Positions 39,411 to 48,682 are shown, counted from the first letter of the stretch. The stretch is 64,000 nt of DNA from Fredricksoniimonas sp964643325 (GCA_964643325.1 CAZXSE010000006.1:1-64000); one strand, 5' to 3'. Numbers and translations: made by a program. Notes: generated by a model from the letters alone, not told the origin.

Positions 39411-40006
39411 AGAACATTGATATCCAACAACTGCTGGGACGGCTCCGGTCCCTGGACCCGCGGACACTGCTGGCGCTTTTGATCGCGGCCGCGGTCTTGG
39501 TGACGGCGGTGGATGTTCTGGTGATCATGCGGCTGCAGGTCGCCCTGATCAGCCATTTGGATAAGGGCTCGGTGCAGTTTAAGACGAATATTGACACGCT
39601 GGCGGCGAACAAACAGCGCATGGCGCAATTCAGGACCGGGCTTGATCAGGCGCGCGCCAGGATGCAGGCGTTCAAGGCCATGGTCCATCAGGAGGGCAGC
39701 GTGCCCGTGGTCCTTAAGACCATATCGACCATTGCCAATCAGTCCGGGATCAAGATCGACCAGCTTGTGCCGCAAAAGAGCGACGGCAAGGTCATTGTTC
39801 AGAACGAGGACGGCAGTTATACGGGCCTTGCCATTCTTGTTCGCGCTCGCGGCGGATATCATAATCTCGGCCGGTTCCTTGGCCGGCTTGAGCAGGATGG
39901 CGTTTTCTGGCAGGTCGATGCGCTGGATATTACGGCGGACAAGATCGACCCGCTGTGGCATGTGATCACGCTGCAGCTGAAGATACTGATCCTCGGGGGG
40001 AAATGA
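39407..40006 (+). CDS. pilO: Type IV pilus assembly protein PilO
   Basis: 199 aa. Transmembrane helix ~20-42 (LLALLIAAAVLVTAVDVLVI), coiled coil to ~85, then a ferredoxin-like PilO domain (LKTISTIANQSGIKIDQLVPQ, IVRARGGYHNLGRFLGRLE as LVRARGGYH). It forms heterodimers with PilN in the inner-membrane alignment complex. Its stop overlaps the PilP-like gene. Confidence 0.88.
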   Translation: MKNIDIQQLLGRLRSLDPRTLLALLIAAAVLVTAVDVLVIMRLQVALISHLDKGSVQFKTNIDTLAANKQRMAQFRTGLDQARARMQAFKAMVHQEGSVPVVLKTISTIANQSGIKIDQLVPQKSDGKVIVQNEDGSYTGLAILVRARGGYHNLGRFLGRLEQDGVFWQVDALDITADKIDPLWHVITLQLKILILGGK

Positions 40007-40365
40007 TGAGATCCTGTGCCTTGGCATTGGCAGTGCTGATAACGGGAGCCGTGGTGACGTATGCCGCCTCCGGCGACTTCGCCGCCGACGCAGCCTACGA
40101 CGATCATGGCGTGCGCGATCCTTTGTTGCCGCTGGTTACGGCCGCAGGAGCGATCGTGACCTATGACGCGAATTTTTCTGTTGATGAAATGGCCCTGGAG
40201 GGCATCATTACCGATGGCGAAGGCCGTGTTGCTATTATTAACGGCAATATTGTTGAACAGGGCAAGATGATCGGGCTTTACACGGTCGGCCGCATCGACG
40301 ACGATCGTGTGATCCTTCTCAAGGACGGCCAGGAATCCGTTCTCCAGTTAAAAAAGGAGGAATAA
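40003..40365 (+). CDS. PilP-like protein
   Basis: 120 aa, signal peptide ~1-22 (ALALAVLITGAVVTYAA). The short domain follows the PilP pattern: VRDPLLPLV, then MALEGIITDGEGRVAIINGNIVEQ shortened around GKMIGLYTVGRI and VILLKDG. Canonical PilP is larger, with a lipobox that is missing here, so this is a minimal version that presumably bridges PilNO and the PilQ secretin. Placement between pilO and pilQ supports the call. Confidence 0.8.
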   Translation: MMRSCALALAVLITGAVVTYAASGDFAADAAYDDHGVRDPLLPLVTAAGAIVTYDANFSVDEMALEGIITDGEGRVAIINGNIVEQGKMIGLYTVGRIDDDRVILLKDGQESVLQLKKEE

Positions 40366-41817
40366 ATGTCAAGGTTCTTCATGATAATAGCATTGTGCAT
40401 TGCCTTTGCGGGGCAGTCCCTGGCACAGGAAGCACCGGCGCCGGCTGCCGCGACCGCAGCGCCCGTTGAAGCCGCGAAGCCCAAGAGCGCGGCCCTTGAC
40501 CTTGAAGTGAATGAGGCGGGGAATGTTACGTTTGATTTTCGCGACGCGGACATCAAGAACGTGCTCAAGGTCCTGGCTTACAAGAGCAAGGTCAATATCA
40601 TCGCGGGCCCCGAGGTCGTCGGGCTTGTGAATATCCAGCTCAAGAATGTTCCCTGGCAAAGAGCGCTGGACGTGATCCTTTCGACCTATGGTTACAGCTA
40701 TGAACAGCGTGGCACCATCATTACGGTCACGACCATTGCCAATATGAAGAAACGCCGTGAGGATGCCAAGGAGCTTGCCGACCAGCAGGCACTTGCGACA
40801 CAGACCTTCGTGTTGAATTTCTCGAAAGCCGAGGATGTGGTCAAGTCCATCGACAAGATGAAAAGCCTTCGCGGCAGCATCACTTTCGACCAGAGGACCA
40901 ACTCGGTCATTGTGACCGACGTGGACAATGTCCTTGATTCGGTCGAGGATGTTATTGCGAGGCTTGATGCGGTCACGCCCCAGATCCTGATCGAGGCGCG
41001 CATCATCGAGACGGGGCTTAGCAATTCGGAAGCGCTGGGGATCCAGTGGCCGTCGAGCATCAGCGGCGCGGCAACATTCCCTGTCAGGACGCACTCGGCC
41101 CCCTGGAACGCGAGAGCGAACCAGTATATGCCGGCCGGAGCATGGGTCAATCCGTCGATCGGTGCTGATGGCGCCATTGCCAAGACCATTGATGCTACAT
41201 CCGCATACTCGATGACCTATGGGACGCTGAGCTTGAGCGCTTTGAGCGCGACCTTGGATATGCTCCAGAGCCGCACGAATACGAATGTGCTTTCCAATCC
41301 GAAGATCGTTACGCTGGATAATCAACCTGCCACGATCATTGTGGGTAACAAGTATCCGTTGCCGAAGTACACGTACAGCAATACGCAGGACAAGGTCATT
41401 ATTTCCGGCTGGGAATATCTTGATTACGGCCTTACGTTCAAGGTGACCCCGCATATCAATGGCAAGGGTGTTATCACGCTTGACGTTGAACCCGAGATCG
41501 TGGATTCTTCGTCCACCGTTCCTTTTATTTTTGCGGACGGGGCAGAGCCGACGAACATTCCCGTGCTGACCAAGGAATCCGCGAAAACGAATGTCATGAT
41601 CCGCGACGGCGAGACCCTGGTCATCGCCGGGCTGATCAAGGATAAGAAGACCAAGACCACGCAAAAAGTGCCGATCCTGGGGAGTATTCCTTTGGTGGGT
41701 CTATTGTTCCAGCATAAGGAAGACACCATTATCAAGACCGAGATCGTGATATTTATAACCCCGCACATCATCACCATTGACTCGAACCAGGCTGCCGCGG
41801 AGGCGCCGGTCAAGTAA
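40366..41817 (+). CDS. pilQ: Type IV pilus secretin PilQ
   Basis: 483 aa, SD AAAGGAGG. Signal peptide ~1-20 (cleavage after LAQ region), an Ala/Pro/Glu linker, secretin_N domains (VTFDFRDADIKNVLKVLAYK, NVPWQRALDVILSTYGYSY, TFVLNFSKAEDVVKSI) and the secretin core from ~205 (PQILIEARIIETGLSNSEALG, SNPKIVTLDNQPATIIVG, TVPFIFADG, IAGLIKDKKTKTTQKVPILG). It forms the outer-membrane channel for the pilus. It lacks AMIN domains, so it is shorter than proteobacterial PilQ. Confidence 0.94.
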   Translation: MSRFFMIIALCIAFAGQSLAQEAPAPAAATAAPVEAAKPKSAALDLEVNEAGNVTFDFRDADIKNVLKVLAYKSKVNIIAGPEVVGLVNIQLKNVPWQRALDVILSTYGYSYEQRGTIITVTTIANMKKRREDAKELADQQALATQTFVLNFSKAEDVVKSIDKMKSLRGSITFDQRTNSVIVTDVDNVLDSVEDVIARLDAVTPQILIEARIIETGLSNSEALGIQWPSSISGAATFPVRTHSAPWNARANQYMPAGAWVNPSIGADGAIAKTIDATSAYSMTYGTLSLSALSATLDMLQSRTNTNVLSNPKIVTLDNQPATIIVGNKYPLPKYTYSNTQDKVIISGWEYLDYGLTFKVTPHINGKGVITLDVEPEIVDSSSTVPFIFADGAEPTNIPVLTKESAKTNVMIRDGETLVIAGLIKDKKTKTTQKVPILGSIPLVGLLFQHKEDTIIKTEIVIFITPHIITIDSNQAAAEAPVK

Positions 41818-41854
41818 CGCGGGGCAGAAATCTTTTTTAATTTAAGGAGTTAGT

Positions 41855-42904
41855 GTGTCCAGAGAGATCCTCATTCACGTGGGCGACGGCGAACGCCGCG
41901 TCGCGATCGTCGATAACAAGCGCCTCGACGATTTTTACATCGAGCTTGACCGCCACCGTTCCAGCCTGAGCAACATTTACAAAGGCAAGGTTGAGTCCAT
42001 CCTTCCGTCGATCAATGGCGCGTTCGTCAATATCGGCCAGGAGAAGAACGGATTCCTTTACCTGACTGACGCGGATCATCCGTATGTCCAGGATTTTGAT
42101 AACCTCAACGGCCCCGGCACCGGGGTGCAGGGGTTCTTTGATAAATTGCTCAATCGCAAGCCCAAGGCACCGGCGCCTGTTGAAGGTGCGGTGCCGCCCG
42201 CGGAAGGCGCGCCTGCTGTTGAAGGCGCCAAACCCCCGCAGACGGACCAGCAGCGCCAGGGCGGCCGCGGCCGCGGGCGCGGCGGGCGTCCGCAACCTGG
42301 CAAGGACCGGCCGATCCCTTTGAAGAATAACCAGGAGGTCCTGGTCCAGGTCGAGAAAGATCCTTTTGGTAACAAAGGTGCCCGCCTGACAACGCATCTG
42401 TCCATTCCCGGGCGTTTCGTGGTCTATATGCCNNNNNNNNNNNNNNNNNNNNNNNNNNNNNNNNNNNNNNNNNNNNNNNNNNNNNNNNNNNNNNNNNNNN
42501 NNNNNNNNNNNNNNNNNNNNNNNNNNNNNNNNGAGCCGACGGAAGGTGTGACCGTCATTGATGTTAACAGCGGCCGCTACAAGACATCGGCCTCGCCCGA
42601 GGAGGCTGCCTTTAATGTCAACATGGAGGCGGCGCCCGAGATCGCACGCCAGTTGCGCCTTCGGGACTTGGGAGGCATTATTGTCATTGATTTCATTGAT
42701 ATGTCGCGCGAGGATCACAAGCGCAAGGTCCTGGATATCCTGCGCGCGGAACTGTCCAAGGACCTGGCCAAGACCGAGGTGAACAAGATCTCGAGCCTGG
42801 GGCTTGTCGAGATGACCCGTGAACGGGCGGGCAAGACCATTGAATCATTGAAATTCGCGGAATGCCCGTATTGCCATGGCCGCGGCCGCGTGCAGATCGA
42901 TTGA
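41855..42904 (+). CDS. rng: Ribonuclease G/E, interrupted by assembly gap 2
   Basis: GTG start with AAGGAGTTA. The N-terminal part (192 codons) has the S1 domain (LSNIYKGKVESILPSINGAF) interrupted by a ~75-residue Pro/Ala- then RG-rich insert, and GARLTTHLSIPGRFVVYMP. After 100 N the C-terminal part (124 codons) has GVTVIDVNSGRY and IVIDFIDM, holding the two Mg-binding Asp, and the zinc-link-like CPYCHGRGRV. It cleaves single-stranded RNA in rRNA and mRNA maturation. Compared with ~490 aa for RNase G, about 170-230 residues are missing, so the gap exceeds 100 bp. Confidence 0.9.
   Translation: MSREILIHVGDGERRVAIVDNKRLDDFYIELDRHRSSLSNIYKGKVESILPSINGAFVNIGQEKNGFLYLTDADHPYVQDFDNLNGPGTGVQGFFDKLLNRKPKAPAPVEGAVPPAEGAPAVEGAKPPQTDQQRQGGRGRGRGGRPQPGKDRPIPLKNNQEVLVQVEKDPFGNKGARLTTHLSIPGRFVVYMXXXXXXXXXXXXXXXXXXXXXXXXXXXXXXXXXXEPTEGVTVIDVNSGRYKTSASPEEAAFNVNMEAAPEIARQLRLRDLGGIIVIDFIDMSREDHKRKVLDILRAELSKDLAKTEVNKISSLGLVEMTRERAGKTIESLKFAECPYCHGRGRVQID
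42433..42532. other. Assembly gap 2 (100 N), inside rng
   Basis: Exactly 100 N. The reading frame happens to stay open across the nominal length, but protein length shows that more sequence is missing. Confidence 0.95.
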
Positions 42905-42941
42905 GGTAATATTATTTACTGGTAAAACAAACGCTTTTATA

Positions 42942-43008
42942 TATAATACAGCGTCTTTCAGGCAAAGAATTATTTTATAGATCGTAGGGGCCGAGCTGGT
43001 CTCGGCCC
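42942..43008 (+). promoter_or_regulatory. rplU promoter -10 and leader hairpin
   Basis: Perfect TATAAT at 42942-42947, with only a weak -35 candidate (TGGTAA near 42920). The leader has a perfect stem GGGCCGAG/CTCGGCCC with CTGGT loop (42988-43008), 37 bp before the rplU ATG; it may be an autoregulatory site for L21. SD GGAGGT precedes the start. Confidence 0.5.
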
Positions 43009-43045
43009 GTAATGTAGGGTTCAAGGACAATACCGGAGGTAGTTT

Positions 43046-43360
43046 ATGTACGCAGTTATTCAGGTGGGCTCTTTTCAGTTCAAGGTCGCAGAAGGCGATA
43101 TGATCGATGCCCCCAAGCTTGATAGCGAGATCGGCAAGACATTCGACGTGACGGATGTGCTCCTTGTTGCCGACGGAGACACGGTCCTCGTGGGCGATCC
43201 TTTCGTCAAGGGCGCCAAGGTCGCGGTCAAGGTCGTCCGGCATCTTCTTGATGAGAAAGACATCAGCTTCAAGTTCAAGAAGCGCAAGGACGCGCGCAAG
43301 ACCATCGGTCATCGCCAGCAGTTAACGGCGCTCAATATCGTCAAGATCACGGCGAAGTAA
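43046..43360 (+). CDS. rplU: 50S ribosomal protein L21
   Basis: 104 aa, standard length. MYAVIQVGSFQFKVAEGD, VLLVADGDTVLVGDPFVKGA, and the C-terminal FKKRKDARKTIGHRQQLT are L21 signatures. It binds 23S rRNA. rpmA (L27), which nearly always follows, is absent; obgE starts 9 bp later. Confidence 0.97.
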   Translation: MYAVIQVGSFQFKVAEGDMIDAPKLDSEIGKTFDVTDVLLVADGDTVLVGDPFVKGAKVAVKVVRHLLDEKDISFKFKKRKDARKTIGHRQQLTALNIVKITAK

Positions 43361-43369
43361 GCCTCGCCC

Positions 43370-44350
43370 ATGGCCTTCGTCGATACCGCACGGATCCAGG
43401 TCAAAGCAGGCGGCGGCGGCAAAGGTTGCGAAAGCCACTACCGCGACCTGTGGATGCGTTATCCGCGCGCGGACGGCGGCGATGGCGGCAACGGCGGCAG
43501 CATTATCTTCGTCGCCGATCCTCACATTCAAACACTTCTGGACTACCGGTTCAAACAGCATTATCAGGGCGAGCGCGGCGGTCATGGTTCGAGCAAGGGC
43601 AAGACAGGCCGCTCGGGCGATGACTGCATCCTGCGCGTGCCCGTGGGCACGGTGTTATGGGATGACGAGACAGGCCTGCTGATCAGGGACTTTTCGACGC
43701 CCGGCGAGCAGGTCATTGTGGCCAAAGGCGGCAAGGGCGGCATCGGCAACCAGCGCCGCAAGACCGTTGTCCCTCCGACGGCGCCCGAAGAGAAAACGAT
43801 CCGGCTCGAGCTGAAGCTCATCGCGGACGCGGGCCTGGTGGGTTTTCCGAACGCCGGAAAATCGACGATCATCAATAATATTTCCAAGGTAAAGTCCAAG
43901 ATCGCCAATTATCCGTTCACCACCAAGAGCCCGGTGCTGGGGATCGTGGAGACGGATGAGTTCAATTTCATCGTTGCTGACCTTCCCGGGCTCATCGAAG
44001 GCGCGCATCTGGGCAAGGGCCTGGGGCACAAGTTCCTCAAGCACGCCGAGCGCACCAAGATCCTGGTGCAGGTCATTGACATGGCCGGCACCGAGGAAAG
44101 GGACCCGCTGGAGGATTACGAGAACATCGTGTTCGAGCTCGAGCAGTACAGCGATCTGTTGGCGCACAAAAAACGCATTGTCGTAGCCAACAAGATGGAC
44201 CTGCCGGACGCAAAAAAACATTTAAAGCGTTTTAAAAAGAAGTATGATGTGAATATCATCCAGGTCTCGGCGCTTGAGCATAAGGGCATCGAAGCGTTGG
44301 TCGAGGAAATGGTGCGGATCCTTAAAACAACGGTGCAGGCCGCTGACTAG
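43370..44350 (+). CDS. obgE: GTPase Obg
   Basis: 326 aa. N-terminal glycine-rich Obg fold (KAGGGGKGCESHYR, ADGGDGGNGGSI, HGSSKGKTGRSGDD, GGKGGIGNQR) up to ~155, then the G domain: GFPNAGKST (G1), NYPFTT (G2), DLPGLIEGA (G3), NKMD (G4), SALEHKG (G5). There is no C-terminal OCT domain. It acts in late 50S assembly and stress signalling. Start ATG 43370 has no strong SD. Confidence 0.96.
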   Translation: MAFVDTARIQVKAGGGGKGCESHYRDLWMRYPRADGGDGGNGGSIIFVADPHIQTLLDYRFKQHYQGERGGHGSSKGKTGRSGDDCILRVPVGTVLWDDETGLLIRDFSTPGEQVIVAKGGKGGIGNQRRKTVVPPTAPEEKTIRLELKLIADAGLVGFPNAGKSTIINNISKVKSKIANYPFTTKSPVLGIVETDEFNFIVADLPGLIEGAHLGKGLGHKFLKHAERTKILVQVIDMAGTEERDPLEDYENIVFELEQYSDLLAHKKRIVVANKMDLPDAKKHLKRFKKKYDVNIIQVSALEHKGIEALVEEMVRILKTTVQAAD

Positions 44351-44374
44351 GCTTGCCGCGACAGGGTTGTTGTC

Positions 44375-45175
44375 ATGAAAAGAGAATTCCCCCGCAAACT
44401 ACAGCGCGTTGTTATCAAGGTGGGTTCCAGCCTTCTGGCGGATGCCATGATGAAGCCGCATACGGCATCGCTCAAGTCCCTGGTCACGCAGATCTGCGAC
44501 CTTCAGGATAAAGGGATCGAGGCGGTGTTCGTCAGTTCCGGCGCGATCGCGCTGGGCCTGGGCGAGTTGGGCGAACGCGCGCGTCCGACGGATACGCCGT
44601 CATTGCAGGCCGCGGCGTCCATCGGGCAGGCGCTCCTCATGCGGCTTTACGGCGATCTTTTCAAGAAAAGGGACCGTACCTGCGCGCAGATCCTTTTGAC
44701 CTGGGACGATTTTAATACGGATGTGCGCCGGCGCAACGCGCGTAATACGCTCAATGTCCTTTTAGGGCGCGGGGTGACACCGGTCATCAATGAGAACGAC
44801 ACGATCGCGACCGAAGAGATCAAGTTCGGCGATAATGACAAACTTTCCGCCATGGTGGCGGCGATGGTGAAGGCGGATCTGTTGATCATGCTTTCGGATG
44901 TGGACGGGCTTTACAAGAAAGAAGGCGGCAAGCTGACCGCCAAGTTCGATGAGGTGGGGGCGATCACCGACGATATCAGGCGCATGGCGGGCGGCGCGCG
45001 CGATCATAATATCTCCAAAGGCGGCATGATCACCAAGATCAACGCGGTCGAGATCGCGGCGCAGGCGTCCGTGCCGTGTGTTATTGCCAACGGGCAGACG
45101 CCTGATGTTATCCGCCGGATCGTGCTGGAGCGGGAAGTGCTGGGCACCTATTTTGCCGGGAACAAAAGCAAATGA
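44375..45175 (+). CDS. proB: Glutamate 5-kinase
   Basis: 266 aa amino-acid kinase: VVIKVGSSLLAD, VFVSSGAIALGLGELG, INENDTIATEEIKFGDND, LLIMLSDVDGLY and GGMITKINAVEIAAQ. It phosphorylates glutamate in proline synthesis. The C-terminal PUA domain of E. coli ProB (367 aa) is lacking, as in many short versions. It overlaps proA by 4 bp. Confidence 0.95.
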   Translation: MKREFPRKLQRVVIKVGSSLLADAMMKPHTASLKSLVTQICDLQDKGIEAVFVSSGAIALGLGELGERARPTDTPSLQAAASIGQALLMRLYGDLFKKRDRTCAQILLTWDDFNTDVRRRNARNTLNVLLGRGVTPVINENDTIATEEIKFGDNDKLSAMVAAMVKADLLIMLSDVDGLYKKEGGKLTAKFDEVGAITDDIRRMAGGARDHNISKGGMITKINAVEIAAQASVPCVIANGQTPDVIRRIVLEREVLGTYFAGNKSK

Positions 45176-46257
45176 ACATTCAAGAACTCATCTTAAGACA
45201 GGTTAAAGAAGCCAAAGCCGCGGCTTTGCAGCTGGCCCTTGTTGCGACGAAGGACAAGGATGCCGCGCTTAAAGGCATGGCCCGGGCTTTATGGGCGCAG
45301 CGCGCCTCTATTATTAGAGAGAATGCCAAAGACGTGGCGGCAGGCAAGAAGGCCGGGATGTCCGCCGCGCTTATTGACCGCCTGACGCTCAACGAAGGCC
45401 GCGTCAAGGCCATGGTCAACGGGATCCTGGATGCCGTGAAGCTTAAAGATCCGGTGGGCAAGGTGCTGGAGCTGCGCAAGCGCCCTAACGGCCTGCGCAT
45501 CGCGAAAGTGTCAACGCCCATCGGCGTGGTCGGCATCATTTATGAGTCGCGTCCGAATGTGACCGCGGATTGCGCCGCACTGTGCCTGAAATCCGGCAAT
45601 GCGGTCATTCTTAGAGGCGGCAAAGAAGCCATCCATTCGAACAATGCCATTTACAAGGCCTTGCGCTCGGCGCTGGCAAGAACCAAGGTCCCGTCCGGGG
45701 CGCTTCAGTTCATTGCCGTGACAGACCGCGCGGCCGTGACAGAATTATTGAAGATGGACGCGTGGGTTGATGTGATCGTTCCCAGAGGCGGCGAGGGGCT
45801 GATCCGTTTTGTGGCAGAGAACTCGCGCATTCCCGTCGTGAAACATTACAAGGGCGTGTGCCATATTTATGTGAGCGATAAGGCGGACTTAAAGAAGGCC
45901 GCGGATATCTGCATGAACGCGAAGGTCCAGCGTCCGGGTGTGTGTAATGCCATGGAAAAGATGCTGGTCCATGAGAAGGTGGCGAAGGCATTCCTGCCTG
46001 TCATGATCGCGCGCCTGCGTGCGGCGAACGTCGAGATCCGCGGCGATGAAGCCGTGCGCCGCATTGTCACGGATGTGAAGAAGGCGTCCGCACAGGACTG
46101 GTATGAAGAATACCTGGACCTTATCCTGACGGTCAAGGTCGTCAAGAATGTCAGCGAGGCCGTTGCGCATATCAATAAATACGGTTCACGTCATTCGGAT
46201 GCGATCGTGACGAAAGACAAGAAAGAAGCCGAGGCGTTCCTGGATGGCGTTGACGCG
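45172..46257 (+). CDS. proA: Gamma-glutamyl phosphate reductase, 3' end lost in gap 3
   Basis: 362 residues visible of about 415. Aldehyde-dehydrogenase fold: STPIGVVGIIYESRPNVT, LKSGNAVILRGGKEA, IVPRGGEGLIRFV, and the catalytic Cys in NAKVQRPGVCNAMEK. It reduces glutamyl 5-phosphate to the semialdehyde with NADPH. The last visible residues EAEAFLDGVDA lead into the N run, where the end of the gene lies. Confidence 0.95.
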
Positions 46258-46357
46258 NNNNNNNNNNNNNNNNNNNNNNNNNNNNNNNNNNNNNNNNNNN
46301 NNNNNNNNNNNNNNNNNNNNNNNNNNNNNNNNNNNNNNNNNNNNNNNNNNNNNNNNN
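46258..46357. other. Assembly gap 3 (100 N), proA end and nadD start
   Basis: Exactly 100 N. About 55 ProA and 40-45 NadD residues are missing, roughly 300 bp of coding sequence, so the true gap must be longer. Confidence 0.95.
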
Positions 46358-46813
46358 CAGCCGCCGCACAAGCGCACTTCGACATTTTTTTCGGTCGAGG
46401 ATCGCATTGCCATGGTGCGCCTGGCTGTGGCTTATAATTCGTCGTTCGAGGTCTCGGATTACGAGGTTAACAAGGGCGGCCGTTCGTATTCGGTCGATAC
46501 GGTCAGGCATTTCAAAGAACTTTATCCCGCGCCCGCGAAACTTTATTTCATCGTCGGAGGGGATGCGATCAACCAGATCCACACCTGGAAGGACATTGAG
46601 CTGATCAAGAAGATGTGCACGTTCGTCTCGGTCAACCGGCCAGGGTATCCGCGGGGGCTGGCCAAGCTCAAGTATCGCGCGGTGACCATGCACGGGATCG
46701 ACATGTCATCGACCGAGATCCGCAAACGGCTCGAGCAAGAGCGCTCGATACAATATCTTGTTCCTGAGAGCGTCCTGGGTTATATCAGGGAACACCGCCT
46801 GGCCAAGACATAA
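46358..46813 (+). CDS. nadD: Nicotinate-nucleotide adenylyltransferase, 5' end lost in gap 3
   Basis: The last 151 residues. They start QPPHKRTSTFFSVEDRIAM, the segment just after the missing GGTFDPxHxGH start; then GRSYSVDTVRHFKELYP, YFIVGGDAINQIHTW, and the C-terminal MSSTEIRKRLEQ (the ISST.IR motif). It makes nicotinic acid adenine dinucleotide for NAD. The order obgE-proB-proA-nadD is common; rsfS, the usual next gene, is absent. Confidence 0.94.
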   Translation, partial: QPPHKRTSTFFSVEDRIAMVRLAVAYNSSFEVSDYEVNKGGRSYSVDTVRHFKELYPAPAKLYFIVGGDAINQIHTWKDIELIKKMCTFVSVNRPGYPRGLAKLKYRAVTMHGIDMSSTEIRKRLEQERSIQYLVPESVLGYIREHRLAKT

Positions 46814-46824
46814 GGAGATCCGTT

Positions 46825-47247
46825 ATGACCCTAAGCGCATCCAATATGAAGGTTTCCGAGATCATGTCCAAGACCGTGCTGACGGCGCTGGGCGATAGTT
46901 CCATTTATACAGTTGCGGCCAAGATGGCGGCGCTCAATGTCGGGGCGATCGTGATCACCGGTCCCGGGGATGAGGTGATCGGAATACTGACCGAGCGCGA
47001 CCTGATGAACAAGGTCGTTGCCAAGGGCGTCAATACCCACCTGGTCCAGATCAAGGGGGTCATGACAAAAGCGCCGACCGTTATCGATGCTGATGAGAGC
47101 GTTGCGACGGCTTATAAGATGTTCCAGGAAAGTTCGTTCCGCCATCTGCCTGTTGTTGACAAGAACAATAAACTGGTCGGGATGTTGTCGTTGAAGGACA
47201 TCGCCAAGGCTGGTGTTGAGTTGCTGGGAAAACCAAAAGGAGAGTAA
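46825..47247 (+). CDS. Paired-CBS-domain protein
   Basis: 140 aa with two CBS motifs: MKVSEIMSKTVLTAL...VIGILTERDLMNKVV and VMTKAPTVIDADESV...FRHLPVVDKNNKLVGMLSLKD. CBS pairs bind adenine nucleotides and sense energy state. No attached effector domain. It lies between nadD (11 bp) and a phosphohexomutase (6 bp), so it may regulate in trans; the target is unknown. Confidence 0.9.
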   Translation: MTLSASNMKVSEIMSKTVLTALGDSSIYTVAAKMAALNVGAIVITGPGDEVIGILTERDLMNKVVAKGVNTHLVQIKGVMTKAPTVIDADESVATAYKMFQESSFRHLPVVDKNNKLVGMLSLKDIAKAGVELLGKPKGE

Positions 47248-47253
47248 CGGTAT

Positions 47254-48681
47254 ATGAGCAGTAATTTCAAGGATGTCATCAAGTTCGGCACCGACGGCTG
47301 GAGGGCGGTCATTGCCGATACGTTCACTTTCGAAAATCTCGAATTCCTGGCTCAGGCATTCGCCGTATGGGTCAAGAAAGACGCGAAGCGTATCGCCGGA
47401 GAGCCGCTGCGCGTGGTCATCGGTTATGACAACCGTTTTCTTTCAAAAGAATTTTCCGAGACGACCGCGTGCGTTCTGGTCGCCAATGGCATTGATGTTA
47501 TCCTTGCCGATTCTTCATTGCCGACACCGGCCGTGAGCCTGGCCGGTCGTGACAGGAAATGCGTGGCCGGTGTTGTGATCACCGCGAGCCACAATCCGCC
47601 GGAGTACAACGGCTTCAAGATCAAAACCGCCGAGGGCGGCGGTGCGGGCAAGAACATCACGGACGTGGTCGAAGGGTATCTTGGTGTTGAACCTGTGCAG
47701 AAGATGGCGTTCAAGAAAGCTGTTGCCGACGGGAAGATCACGGTCGTGGACCTGAAAAAAGATTATCTGAAATTCATCAAGGGGTATGTGAACCTAAAGA
47801 AGATCAAGGCCGCGAAGTTCCGCGTGGTGCAGGATGTCATGCACGGCTCGGGCGGGACATTGCTGGCGCAGGTGCTGGAAGGTTCAAAGATCCGCCTGGA
47901 ACTTTTACGCTCGGATGTTAACCCGGGTTTCGGGAATTCCCGTCCCGAGCCTTTGCCGCAGTATCTTGGCGGGCTTATCGCGAAGATGAAGAAAGAAAAG
48001 ATCGACCTGGGCCTGGTGCTCGACGGGGACGCGGACCGCATCGCGGCGGTGCTTCCCGGCGGGGAATTCCTTTCGCCCCAGAAGATCCTGGCGCTATTGG
48101 CGCTCCATTTGCACAAGAACCGCGGCATCAAGGGCGGGGTGGTCAAGACCATTTGCGGCACGGCCATGATCGACAATATGTGCAAGGACAAGGGCATTAA
48201 GTTGTATGAAACCCCGGTCGGGTTCAAATATATTTCAGACCTGATGCTTAATGAGAAGATCATTGCCGGCGGTGAAGAGGCTGGCGGCATGGGCCTTCCG
48301 AACTATATTCCCGAGCGTGACGGCATCCTGGCTGGATTGCTGCTCTTGGAGATGATGGTCTATGAAAAGAAGAACATCGGCAAGATCCTCGCCGAGGTTG
48401 AGAAGAAATACGGCCGTTATTATTACGACAAGACCAGCATTTCGCTGAAACAAAAGGTTAAGACCCTTGACCCTGTCAAGAAGATGACGTCGGTCATGGG
48501 CAAGAAGGTCGTGGCCGTGAAGGATTATGACGGCGTGAAGCTTGAACTCGCTGATGACAGCTGGATCATGGTGCGCGCCTCCGGCACCGAGCCGATCCTG
48601 CGCGCTTACGCGGAGTCTAAAAGCCCGAAGCGCACCAAAGCACTTTTGAATTACGCGCTGGAGTTGGCGAAGACCCTGTAA
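47254..48681 (+). CDS. Phosphoglucomutase / phosphomannomutase
   Basis: 475 aa cytoplasmic alpha-D-phosphohexomutase, no signal peptide. FGTDGWRAVI start, phospho-Ser loop TASHNPPEYNGFKIK, metal loop DGDADR, sugar loop GGEEAGGMG, phosphate loop VRASGTEP. It interconverts hexose 1- and 6-phosphates for glycogen, LPS or glycan precursors. It is the canonical counterpart of the mutase domain in the giant secreted protein, from which it differs strongly in sequence. Start ATG 47254 has AAAGGAGAG upstream. Confidence 0.93.
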   Translation: MSSNFKDVIKFGTDGWRAVIADTFTFENLEFLAQAFAVWVKKDAKRIAGEPLRVVIGYDNRFLSKEFSETTACVLVANGIDVILADSSLPTPAVSLAGRDRKCVAGVVITASHNPPEYNGFKIKTAEGGGAGKNITDVVEGYLGVEPVQKMAFKKAVADGKITVVDLKKDYLKFIKGYVNLKKIKAAKFRVVQDVMHGSGGTLLAQVLEGSKIRLELLRSDVNPGFGNSRPEPLPQYLGGLIAKMKKEKIDLGLVLDGDADRIAAVLPGGEFLSPQKILALLALHLHKNRGIKGGVVKTICGTAMIDNMCKDKGIKLYETPVGFKYISDLMLNEKIIAGGEEAGGMGLPNYIPERDGILAGLLLLEMMVYEKKNIGKILAEVEKKYGRYYYDKTSISLKQKVKTLDPVKKMTSVMGKKVVAVKDYDGVKLELADDSWIMVRASGTEPILRAYAESKSPKRTKALLNYALELAKTL

Positions 48682-48682
48682 G

